Below, piece after piece: positions 17,637 to 25,314 of a stretch of DNA of 64,000 nucleotides. Each line of letters starts with the position of its first letter. Positions within the stretch are counted from its first letter, which is position 1. A program made the translations under genes and the position numbers. A model generated the notes under the pieces. The model had not been told where the DNA came from. It searched no databases and saw only the letters and a list, made by a program, of their open reading frames with translations. The DNA lies in assembly GCA_016707585.1 (NCBI GenBank), contig JADJHL010000011.1:691433-755432 (forward strand), in the 5' to 3' direction. This stretch comes from Ignavibacteriales bacterium. GTDB taxonomy: Bacteria; Bacteroidota; Ignavibacteria; Ignavibacteriales; Ignavibacteriaceae.

Positions 17637-18902
17637 ATGATAGAAATAACAAAAAAAGTAGTTGAACGAGCAATGCTCGTTGCCCTTGATACCAAAGCAT
17701 ACAGCAAAGAAGTTGTTGAAGAACATCTTGCAGAACTTGAAGAACTGGCAAATACTGCGGGAGCAGAAACAGTTTTCAAGATCATTCAAAGTAAATCAAG
17801 AATGGATTCTGCTTACTACATTGGCAAAGGAAAAGCAGAAGAACTTGCTCAACTTGTTGAGTTGAACGACATCAACATAATTATTTTTGATGATGATTTG
17901 ACTCCTGTGCAGGTAAGAAATCTTTCGGATCTTTTTAAAAGAAAAGTTATTGATAGAAGCGGATTGATCCTTGATATTTTTGCTTCTCGCGCAAAAAGTA
18001 AAGAAGCAAAAACTCAGGTTGAACTTGCACAACTTCAATATCTTTTGCCGCGATTAACTCGTGCCTGGACTCACTTATCAAAACAATATGGCGGAATTGG
18101 AACTAAAGGTCCTGGTGAAACTCAGATTGAAACTGATAGAAGAATCATTCGTACCAGAATTTCGCATCTTAAAGAAAAACTCAATGAAATTGAGAATCAT
18201 AGAATTACACAAAGTGCAGGAAGAAAAAACTCAACACGAATTGCAATTGCTGGATATACTAATGCTGGTAAATCTACTTTGTTTAATCTATTAACAAGTT
18301 CAGATGTTTTTGCTGAAGATAAATTGTTCGCGACATTGGACTCCACAACCCGTTCACTTGAGGTTCACGATACGGAGAAAATATTGATTAGCGATACGGT
18401 AGGGTTTATTCGAAAACTGCCACCGCAGCTTATTGCATCATTTAAAAGTACATTGAGTGAAGTAAGAGAAGCGGATATAATATTTCACGTTGTAGATGTT
18501 TCGCATCAATTTTATGAGGATCATATTAAAGTTGTTGAGGATACATTAAAGGAATTTGGAAGCGCTGATAAAAAAGTTGTTAGAATTTTTAACAAGATAG
18601 ATTTAATTAAAGATAAATCTAAAATTGATTTCATTCGTAATTCGCATAAAGAAAGCATAATGATTTCTGCGATGCGTGGAATGAATATTTCTGCGTTAAA
18701 GTCTTTGTTGAATGATATTATTGAAGATCAGTTTGTTGAAGCAAAAATTAAATTGCAATTAACCGATTCAAAAAAAGTTTCGCAAATTCATTCTCTCGCA
18801 GAAGTCCTTAAAATAGATTATGATGAAAACGGAATTAAAATCCATTACAAAACAAGTAAACAAAACTCAGATAAAATAAAGAAGATAATCTATGGTTCGT
18901 AA
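17637..18902 (+). CDS. hflX: GTPase HflX
   Basis: 421 residues. The N-terminal HflX domain (about 20-180) ends in the diagnostic GGIGTKGPGETQIETDRR segment. The G domain follows with G1 GYTNAGKST, G3 DTVGFI and G4 NKID. HflX is a ribosome-associated GTPase that splits stalled 70S ribosomes under stress in the cytoplasm. The stop overlaps the start of the next gene (histidine ammonia-lyase) by 11 bases, so translation is probably coupled. Uninterrupted and of normal length. Confidence 0.95.
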   Translation: MIEITKKVVERAMLVALDTKAYSKEVVEEHLAELEELANTAGAETVFKIIQSKSRMDSAYYIGKGKAEELAQLVELNDINIIIFDDDLTPVQVRNLSDLFKRKVIDRSGLILDIFASRAKSKEAKTQVELAQLQYLLPRLTRAWTHLSKQYGGIGTKGPGETQIETDRRIIRTRISHLKEKLNEIENHRITQSAGRKNSTRIAIAGYTNAGKSTLFNLLTSSDVFAEDKLFATLDSTTRSLEVHDTEKILISDTVGFIRKLPPQLIASFKSTLSEVREADIIFHVVDVSHQFYEDHIKVVEDTLKEFGSADKKVVRIFNKIDLIKDKSKIDFIRNSHKESIMISAMRGMNISALKSLLNDIIEDQFVEAKIKLQLTDSKKVSQIHSLAEVLKIDYDENGIKIHYKTSKQNSDKIKKIIYGS

Positions 18903-20457
18903 AAAATTAATCGTCGATGGGAAATCACTAACATTAGATAAAATAGAATTTTTCTTAAAAGAAAATCCAATTGTTTCTCTATCAAACGATTCTAAAAAAA
19001 ATGTAATTAAAGCACGCAAGCTTATAGATAAATGGGTAGAAGAAAGCAAAGTAATTTACGGCGTTACAACTGGCTTTGGTGAGTTTGCAAATGTTTCAAT
19101 TTCTAAAAAGGATATTGAAAAGCTCCAGGAAAATTTAATTGTTAGTCACTCAACTGGAGTTGGTGATCCGCTTCCTCCGTTTATCGTTAAGATAATGATG
19201 CTGCTTCGTGTTAATGCACTTGCAAGCGGACATTCAGGAATTCGTCTGGAAACTCTTGAACTATTAATTGCGATGATCAACAACAACATCATTCCAGTTA
19301 TTCCATCACAAGGCTCGGTTGGATCAAGCGGAGATCTTGCGCCTCTATCTCATCTTGTGCTTGCAATGATTGGAAAAGGTGAAGCACAGATTTATAAAGA
19401 TGTGATGAAAGATAATCAGCATAAAGTTAAAGTTTTAAAATCATCTGTTGCACTAAAGAAATTTGGATTAACTCCAGTTAAGCTTGCTGCTAAAGAAGGT
19501 TTAGCTTTAATTAACGGCACTCAAATGATGACAGCATTTGCATCATACATTTGCATTGAAGCAAAACGACTTGAAAAGATTGCAGATATTGCCGGAGCTT
19601 TATCTCACGAAACATTACGCGGAACTGATAATGCTTTTGATTTAAGAATACATAAGTTAAGACCATTTCCCGGACAGATAGCTGTTGCAAAAAATATTCT
19701 TGCCATGATTAAAGGAAGTGAGATTCGTGAATCTCACAGAGAAAATGATCCGCGTGTTCAGGATTCATATTCTATACGCTGCATTCCGCAAATTCATGGT
19801 GCTTCAAGAGATTCGATAGACTATGTTAGCTCTAGGGTTGAGATAGAGCTTAATTCCGTAAATGATAATCCATTAATTTTTCCTGATGATGAAGCCCATC
19901 TTGAAGGCGGAAATTTTCATGGCCAACCAATGGCGCTTGCTATGGATTTTATGGCAATTGCACTTTCTGAGTATGCAAGTGTTTCTGAAAGAAGAACAGA
20001 AAGAATGTTAAATGGTTCGCTAAGTAGTTTGCCAAGATTTCTAGCTAAGAACGGCGGACTAAATTCAGGTTTGATGATTGCACAATACACTTCAGCGGCG
20101 TTAGTTTCAGAAAATAAAGTTCTCGCTCATCCGGCTAGTGTGGATTCAATTCCAACTTCTGCTAACCAGGAAGATCACAATTCAATGGGATCAATCGCAG
20201 CCAGGAAATGTTTTCAGATATTGAAAAATGTTCAATCAGTTTTAGCGATAGAAATTCTTACAGCCTGCCAGGGATTGGAATTCCACAAACCGATGAAACC
20301 AGGTTTGGGAAATCAGATTGCATTCAATACAATTCGTAAAAAAGTTCCTTCGTTAGAAAATGATAGGATTCTTTATAAAGATATTGAGTGTGTTAAAGAA
20401 ATGATTTTAAAAAATAATTTGTTAGATGAAATATTGAAGAAAATAATTCTTCAATAA
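18892..20457 (+). CDS. Histidine ammonia-lyase family enzyme (HAL/PAL), MIO motif Ser-Ser-Gly
   Basis: 521 residues. It matches bacterial HutH: catalytic Tyr56 in YGVTTGFGEF, the SHSTGVGDP loop with the HAL-type His, NGTQMMTAFA, the QDSYSIRCIPQ segment, and SVDSIPTSANQEDH followed by the AIEILTACQGLEF glutamate. The cofactor-forming tripeptide at 145-147 is Ser-Ser-Gly, whereas nearly all family members have Ala-Ser-Gly. The central Ser is retained, so MIO can probably still form. Substrate by residue pattern is likely L-histidine (to urocanate), but no hutU, hutI or hutG is near. Part of an hflX - lyase - YciI-like - lyase run. Confidence 0.88.
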   Translation: MVRKKLIVDGKSLTLDKIEFFLKENPIVSLSNDSKKNVIKARKLIDKWVEESKVIYGVTTGFGEFANVSISKKDIEKLQENLIVSHSTGVGDPLPPFIVKIMMLLRVNALASGHSGIRLETLELLIAMINNNIIPVIPSQGSVGSSGDLAPLSHLVLAMIGKGEAQIYKDVMKDNQHKVKVLKSSVALKKFGLTPVKLAAKEGLALINGTQMMTAFASYICIEAKRLEKIADIAGALSHETLRGTDNAFDLRIHKLRPFPGQIAVAKNILAMIKGSEIRESHRENDPRVQDSYSIRCIPQIHGASRDSIDYVSSRVEIELNSVNDNPLIFPDDEAHLEGGNFHGQPMALAMDFMAIALSEYASVSERRTERMLNGSLSSLPRFLAKNGGLNSGLMIAQYTSAALVSENKVLAHPASVDSIPTSANQEDHNSMGSIAARKCFQILKNVQSVLAIEILTACQGLEFHKPMKPGLGNQIAFNTIRKKVPSLENDRILYKDIECVKEMILKNNLLDEILKKIILQ

Positions 20458-20472
20458 TCAGAGGAGACTAGT

Positions 20473-20778
20473 ATGAACAAAACATTTTTATTAACATTTG
20501 TCCCAGGTCCAAATTATCAAACTGATAAAAGTTTTCATGATCAACCTTATTGGGAAAATCATTCACGTTTTGCTGATAAACTTTTTTTGCAGGGAAAGAT
20601 AACAATGTGCGGACCGCTTACAGATGCTTCAAAAACGCTGGTTGTTGCTTTAGGTAAAAGTGAAAGCTCAATGCGTAATTTATTTAAAGATGATCCATTC
20701 ATTAAAAATGGTGTTCTAATTCTTTCTCACGTTGATGAATGGGAACTTCATTTAAATCCTGAGCATATTGAAGAGTAA
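20473..20778 (+). CDS. YciI-like (YCII-related) small protein
   Basis: 101 residues, the size of the YCII-related ferredoxin-like fold. Visible: a starting strand TFLLTFVPG, an ENHSRFADKL helix with the family's conserved His, QGKITMCGPL and a final VLILSHVDEWEL strand. It starts 15 bases after the first lyase with a good ribosome site (GAGGAG) and precedes the second lyase by 185 bases that carry a repeat. Enzymatic role of the family is unclear. Position suggests a link to amino-acid lyase chemistry, but this is only context. Confidence 0.7.
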   Translation: MNKTFLLTFVPGPNYQTDKSFHDQPYWENHSRFADKLFLQGKITMCGPLTDASKTLVVALGKSESSMRNLFKDDPFIKNGVLILSHVDEWELHLNPEHIEE

Positions 20779-20787
20779 ACTCCGATC

Positions 20788-20873
20788 GTCATTGCGAATC
20801 TTCGACGATGCAATGTAACAGGTGATAATAATTATAATACAGATTGCTTCATCCCTTTGGGATTCGCAATGAC
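20788..20873. repeat. Interspersed palindromic repeat (gtcattgcgaatc type)
   Basis: A perfect 13-bp inverted repeat GTCATTGCGAATC (20788-20800) / GATTCGCAATGAC (20861-20873). Inside it a weaker pair around GATGCAAT / ATTGCTTCATC lengthens the stem. It resembles the gtcattgcgag...ctcgcaatgac intergenic repeat found in many bacterial genomes (from memory). Lies between the YciI-like gene and the second lyase; could limit read-through or stabilise the upstream mRNA. Confidence 0.7.
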
Positions 20874-20963
20874 CATATTAAATAATTCTTGAACTTGATC
20901 CTGAACTTCGACTAATCTTTCTTAAATTTAAACATTAAAAAATTTTTATTATTCGGAGAAATT

Positions 20964-22487
20964 ATGTCAATCATTCTCGATGGATCAAATCTTACAGTAG
21001 AAAAATTAGTTAAAATTGCCCGCCTCAAAGAAAAAGTAGAGCTAAGCAGCGAAGCACTTCAACGCATTAAAACATGTCGAGCAATGCTTGAAGAAAAAAT
21101 TCAAGCACACGAAATTATGTATGGAGTTAATACCGGTATCGGCGAATTTTCTGAAGTTGTTCTAAACGATGATCAGGTAAAAGATTTTCAAAAATATCTT
21201 ATCTATAATCATTCAGCGGGAATCGGTGATCCAATGCCGATTGAACATGTTCGCGGTGCAATTGCTGGCAGAATAAATGTTCATGCTCACGGCAACTCTG
21301 GCTGCAGACCTGAAATTACATTAACTCTTGTTGAAATGTTAAACAAAGATTGCATTCCGGTTGTTTGCGAAAAAGGTTCGGTTGGTGCTTGCGGAGATTT
21401 AGCTCCAATGTCTCAAATTGCATTGTTGCTAATGGGAGAAGGAGAAGCATTTTTTAATGGAGAAAGACTTCCGGGAAATGTTGCTTTTGAAAAGGCTGGA
21501 ATTAAAATTCCTGGATTACAAGCGCGTGATGGACTTGCAACAATTAACGGATCAAATTTTATTACAGCAATAAGTGCGTTGCAATTATATGATATTAATC
21601 GCTGGTTAAAGCAAGCTGAAATTGCTGCAGCAATGTCTCTCGAAGCACTTCAGGCAAATATGAAACCATATGATGTTCGTCTGCATCAGTTGCGAGGATT
21701 TTCCGGTGCTATTCGTAGTTCTAAGGCAATTAAAAATTGCGTTGAAGGAAGTGATCTGTTAACGGGAAAAATAAAACAAAAAGTTCAGGATGCTTATTCG
21801 ATGCGCTCAACTCCGCAGGTTATTGGTGCTGCACACGATGCGGTTGCTTATGCAAAATCGCAAATTGAAATAGAACTAAACGGTGTTGGTGATAATCCAA
21901 TTTTTATTCCGGAAGATAAAATAACTTTAACAGGTGCAAACTTTCAGGGAACACCTGTTTCTCTTCCAATGGATATGATTAGTGCCGCTGTTACTATGGT
22001 TAGTGTTCTTTCAGAAAGAAGAATGAACAGATTGAATAATCCTGCATTAAGTGTGGGCTTGCCTGCATTCTTAACAAAAGGTGCTGGAATGTTTTCCGGT
22101 TTGATGTTAAGTCAATATACTGCGGATACATTAATTGTTGAACAAAGAATTTTATCTGCTCCTGCTTCTGTTCAATCAATTCCTGCTGCAGCGGATCAGG
22201 AAGATTTTGTTTCGATGGGAATGAATACTGTTCTTAAGAATCAACAGATTTTGGATAATGCTTATGGTATCTTGGGAATAGAATTTATGGCTGCTGCACA
22301 GGCTCTTGATTTCCGTGAACATATTCCAGGGAAAGGAGTCGCGAAAGCAAAAGAAGTTATTCGTAAGCACGTAGAGTTTTTGGATATTGATCGTCCGCTT
22401 TATGCTGATCATAACAAGATGAAAGCACTTGTAAAATCTTGCGAGATACTTGAGGAAGTTGAAAAAACTGTTGGCTATTTGGAATAA
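20964..22487 (+). CDS. Second aromatic amino-acid lyase family enzyme, MIO motif Ala-Cys-Gly
   Basis: 507 residues, full length, clearly a paralogue of the upstream lyase family but divergent. Catalytic Tyr53 lies in YGVNTGIGEF, then YNHSAGIGDP, NGSNFITAI, VQDAYSMRSTPQV, and the IEFMAAAQALDF glutamate. The MIO-forming tripeptide at 142-144 is Ala-Cys-Gly: the central Ser (Ser143 in Pseudomonas HAL) is Cys. From memory, a laboratory Ser-to-Cys variant of HAL kept activity, so MIO may still form. The substrate pocket differs from HutH (RSTPQ rather than RCxPQ; AADQEDF rather than SANQEDH), so it may act on an amino acid other than His or be an aminomutase. Confidence 0.85.
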   Translation: MSIILDGSNLTVEKLVKIARLKEKVELSSEALQRIKTCRAMLEEKIQAHEIMYGVNTGIGEFSEVVLNDDQVKDFQKYLIYNHSAGIGDPMPIEHVRGAIAGRINVHAHGNSGCRPEITLTLVEMLNKDCIPVVCEKGSVGACGDLAPMSQIALLLMGEGEAFFNGERLPGNVAFEKAGIKIPGLQARDGLATINGSNFITAISALQLYDINRWLKQAEIAAAMSLEALQANMKPYDVRLHQLRGFSGAIRSSKAIKNCVEGSDLLTGKIKQKVQDAYSMRSTPQVIGAAHDAVAYAKSQIEIELNGVGDNPIFIPEDKITLTGANFQGTPVSLPMDMISAAVTMVSVLSERRMNRLNNPALSVGLPAFLTKGAGMFSGLMLSQYTADTLIVEQRILSAPASVQSIPAAADQEDFVSMGMNTVLKNQQILDNAYGILGIEFMAAAQALDFREHIPGKGVAKAKEVIRKHVEFLDIDRPLYADHNKMKALVKSCEILEEVEKTVGYLE

Positions 22488-22691
22488 AAAGTTATTTGTA
22501 AATCTTCAAACAAAATTTCTGAACAAAAATCTGAAATAGAAAAATTCAGGAAAAATTCACATTAAAATTGAGGGGCAACTTGAACAATTAAATATTTGAG
22601 GAAGAAAACTCTAATTAAAGAACAAAACTAAAAAAACTCAGATTCTCTAAAACTGATTATCCAATCTAAAACAACAAAATCATAGAATTGA

Positions 22692-23720
22692 AAAATCACA
22701 AAGGAATTTGAAAATCTTGCAAACAAAATCTTCGAGGAAAAAGGAAATAAGTTCACTGAACAGAACAAGGAAAAACTAAGTGAGATATTAAATCCATTAA
22801 AAGAAAAAATTTCTGATTTTGAAAAGAAAGTTGAAGAAACAAATAAAGAAAGTATTAAAGGACATGCATCGTTAAAAGAACAGCTTCAAATGCTTAAGGA
22901 AATGCAGCAAGGTAACCCAGGAAAGAATTTACAAGCGTTAAAAGGACAAAGTAAAACTCAGGGTAATTGGGGCGAGTTTATTCTTGAAAGTATTCTTGAA
23001 AAATCAGGATTTGTTAAAGGAAGAGAATATGTTGTTCAGGAAAGTTTAACTGCTGAATCCGGCAGAAGATTTCAACCTGATGTGATTATTAATCTTCCAG
23101 AAAATAAAAGCATAATTATTGATTCTAAAGTTTCACTTATTGGTTACGAGAAATTTATCTCAGAGGAAGATGAGCATCAAAAGCAACTTGGTTTGAGAGA
23201 ACACATAAATTCTATTCGTTCACACATTAAAAACTTAAGCGGAAAGAATTATCAAAATCTTTATCAGCTTGAAAGTCTGGATTTTGTTTTAATGTTTATG
23301 CCAATCGAACCAGCCTTTGCTTATGCTGTTCAAAGTGATCCTTCACTTTTTAGCGATGCGTTTGAACAGAATATTGTAATTGTTAGTCCATCAACTTTGC
23401 TTGCAACACTTAGAACTATTTCAAGTATATGGCGACAGGAAAGTCAAAATAAAAATGCTTTGGAGATCGCACGACAAAGCGGCGAGATGCTTGATAAGTT
23501 TGCTGCTTTTGTTGATGATTTAATTTCTGTTGGAAAAGGGTTAGTTGGAGCAAAAGATAATTATGATAAAGCGATGAACAAGCTTACCGAAGGAAGAGGA
23601 AATCTTATAAGTCGTTCTGAAAAAATTAAAAAGCTTGGTGCAAAAGCAAGTAAATCTTTACCACCAAATATTCTTAATCGTGCTGATATTGATGATGAAA
23701 ATAATTTACTGGATAACTGA
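22692..23720 (+). pseudogene. rmuC: RmuC-family protein with missing or degraded 5' end
   Basis: The RmuC nuclease-like core is intact from about 22890: KTQGNWGEFILESILE, then FQPDVIINLPENKSIIIDSKVS (the PD-(D/E)xK-like core) and a C-terminal helical part. The preceding coiled coil is also in this frame back to a stop at 22689 (FEKKVEETNKESIKGHASLKEQL), yet that 200-base stretch has no ATG, GTG or TTG. Farther up, 22500-22690 shows coil-like peptide fragments in several frames and no membrane anchor. So the N-terminus has been lost to multiple indels, or the sequence is poor there. RmuC is thought to limit DNA inversions. An ATG at 22890 would give only the 276-residue core. Confidence 0.75.
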
Positions 23721-24136
23721 TGATTGTTAGACCACCACAAACTCCGGAAGAATTTGAACGATACAGAGATTTGAGATGGAGAATTCTCCGCGCTCCGTGG
23801 AATCAGCCAAAAGGAAGTGAAGTTGATGAGCTTGAATCCAAAGCATTTCCAATTATGGTTTGTGAAGTTGATGGAATTCCAGTTGGAGTTGGCAGAGTTC
23901 ATTTTAATTCTGAAACAGAAGCGCAAATCCGTTCAATGGCTGTTGAAGAAGATTGGAGAGGAAAGGGAATCGGTTCAATTGTAATTAAAGAATTAGAAAA
24001 CTATTGTGGAGCTGATCGGGATCGAACCGACGACCTGTTCGTTGCGAACGAACCGCTCTCCCAACTGAGCTACAGCCCCGAACACAAAGTTATTTTTTAT
24101 TCCCCATCTTTTCTATTTCCTCAAACTCTTCTTTAG
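23720..24136 (+). pseudogene. GNAT acetyltransferase cut off at a tRNA gene
   Basis: The first 95 residues are a normal GNAT domain: the ERYRDLRWRILRAPW start, then RSMAVEEDWRGKGIGSIVIKELENYC with the RGKGIGS acetyl-CoA loop. From 24007 on the frame runs through the complement of a tRNA-Ala and into intergenic sequence, so the last third of the fold (the expected aromatic strand and GF/GY motif) is absent. Start overlaps the rmuC stop (TGATG). The product as read is probably inactive. It may reflect a deletion, an old integration at the tRNA, or a mis-join. Confidence 0.75.
24007..24079 (-). tRNA. tRNA-Ala (anticodon CGC)
   Basis: The minus strand folds as a complete cloverleaf: acceptor GGGGCTG / CAGCTCC with the G3-U70 wobble that identifies alanine tRNA, D arm GCTC-AGTTGGGA-GAGC, anticodon stem GTTCG / CGAAC with loop TTCGCAA (anticodon CGC, codon GCG), T arm with GGTTCGATCCC, discriminator A. 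The CCA end is not encoded. It is single, not in an array. Confidence 0.96.
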
Positions 24137-24560
24137 TTACAGGCATAACAGATAATCTGTTTCCGCGAGCTATCAATTTCATCTCCCTTAGTTTCGGATT
24201 TGATTTGATTGAATCAAGAGTAACAGGAGTTTTAAATTCTTTTACAAACTTTAGATCAACCATTATCCACGTTGGATTTTTGGGATCAGCTTTTGGATCG
24301 TAATGATCATTATCAGGATCAAATTGCGTATGATCAGGATAACCTTCTTTTACAACTTCACAAAATCCCACAACAGCAAGCAAATCTGAGTTACTATGAT
24401 AGAATAAAACCAAATCACCTTTTTTCAATTCATCACGCAAAAAATTTCTTGCCTGATAATTTCTAACTCCATCCCAATAAGTTGTTTGATTTTTACTTTT
24501 CTTAAGATCATCCAAAGAAAAAACTTCAGGTTCCGATTTAATGAGCCAATATTTTTTCAT
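24090..24560 (-). CDS. EVE-domain protein
   Basis: 156 residues comprising a single EVE (PUA-like) domain: the start KKYWLIKSEP, the WDGVRNYQARNFLR segment, then LVLFYHS and GFCEVVKEGYPD. EVE domains have a pocket thought to read modified bases, and the bacterial one-domain proteins are related to thymocyte nuclear protein 1. Of usual length and intact. It lies just upstream of the tRNA-Ala on the same strand. No restriction or modification genes are next to it, so a housekeeping role in RNA or DNA modification reading is as likely as defence. Confidence 0.93.
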   Translation of the reverse strand: MKKYWLIKSEPEVFSLDDLKKSKNQTTYWDGVRNYQARNFLRDELKKGDLVLFYHSNSDLLAVVGFCEVVKEGYPDHTQFDPDNDHYDPKADPKNPTWIMVDLKFVKEFKTPVTLDSIKSNPKLREMKLIARGNRLSVMPVTKEEFEEIEKMGNKK

Positions 24561-24645
24561 ATCTAAACTCCAAATTTTGGTACTGATTATTCCAGTTAAT
24601 TTTCTAAATTGCTATTCACTTTATGTGTAAATATATTAAATCATA

Positions 24646-25310
24646 ATGATTATTAAGAAAACAATATTTCTGTTATTTATCTTTTTTATTCTGTAAACAA
24701 TTATCCACAAAATGAAACAGGATTTCAAATCGCGCGTCTTAAGTACAGCGGCGGCGGCGATTGGTATAACGATCCGTCGGCAGAAGTAAACTTACTTAGG
24801 TTTGTTCAGGCGAATACAAATATTAAAGTTAATGCTGAGTATAAATTTGTTGATATATCCAGCGATGAGATTTTTTCATATCCATTTTTGTTTTTAACCG
24901 GACATGGAAATATTGTTCTTTCAACAGATGAAGCTAAAAGATTAAAAACGTACTTAGAAAGTGGCGGCTTTCTTTACATTGATGATGATTACGGAATGGA
25001 CAAAGCCATAAGAAGAGAAATGAAAAAAGTTTTTCCGGGAAATGATTTTATTGAAGTTCCTTTTTCTCATAAGATATTTAACATCTTTTATAAGTTTGAA
25101 AACGGAATACCCAAAACACACGAGCATGATAAAAATGCTCCGCAGACATTTGGAATATTTTTAGGTGATCGATTATCAGTTCTTTATACTTTTGAATCAA
25201 ATCCAAGTGATGGCTGGGCTGATCCGGAAGTTCATAATGATCCCAAAGATAAAAGGGAAGAAGCGCTTAAGTTTGGTGCTAATATCATTATTTATGCTTT
25301 AAGCAAATAA
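24646..25310 (+). pseudogene. DUF4159 protein with one frameshift in its signal peptide
   Basis: The start ATG at 24646 begins a signal peptide (MIIKKTIFLLFIFF), and a T run near 24690 shifts the frame: adding one T continues as YSVNNYPQNETGFQIARLKY, then GGGDWYNDPSAEVNLLRF, the usual DUF4159 N-terminal motif. From 24888 the rest is one open frame with FLTGHGNI, GGFLYIDDDYG and WADPEVHNDP. About 221 residues when repaired. The family, related to glutamine-amidotransferase-like folds, sits with BatA/VWA and MoxR genes in Bacteroidota. Followed after 4 bases by the DUF4175 gene, so one operon. Confidence 0.78.
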
Positions 25311-25314
25311 GAAA

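Noticed and set aside
20788..20873. CRISPR-like or attachment site
   Set aside because: Only one inverted repeat pair, no regular direct repeats or spacers and no integrase nearby.
24090..24560. EVE protein as part of a defence system
   Set aside because: No restriction, modification or toxin-antitoxin genes are adjacent; neighbours are a tRNA and DUF4159.
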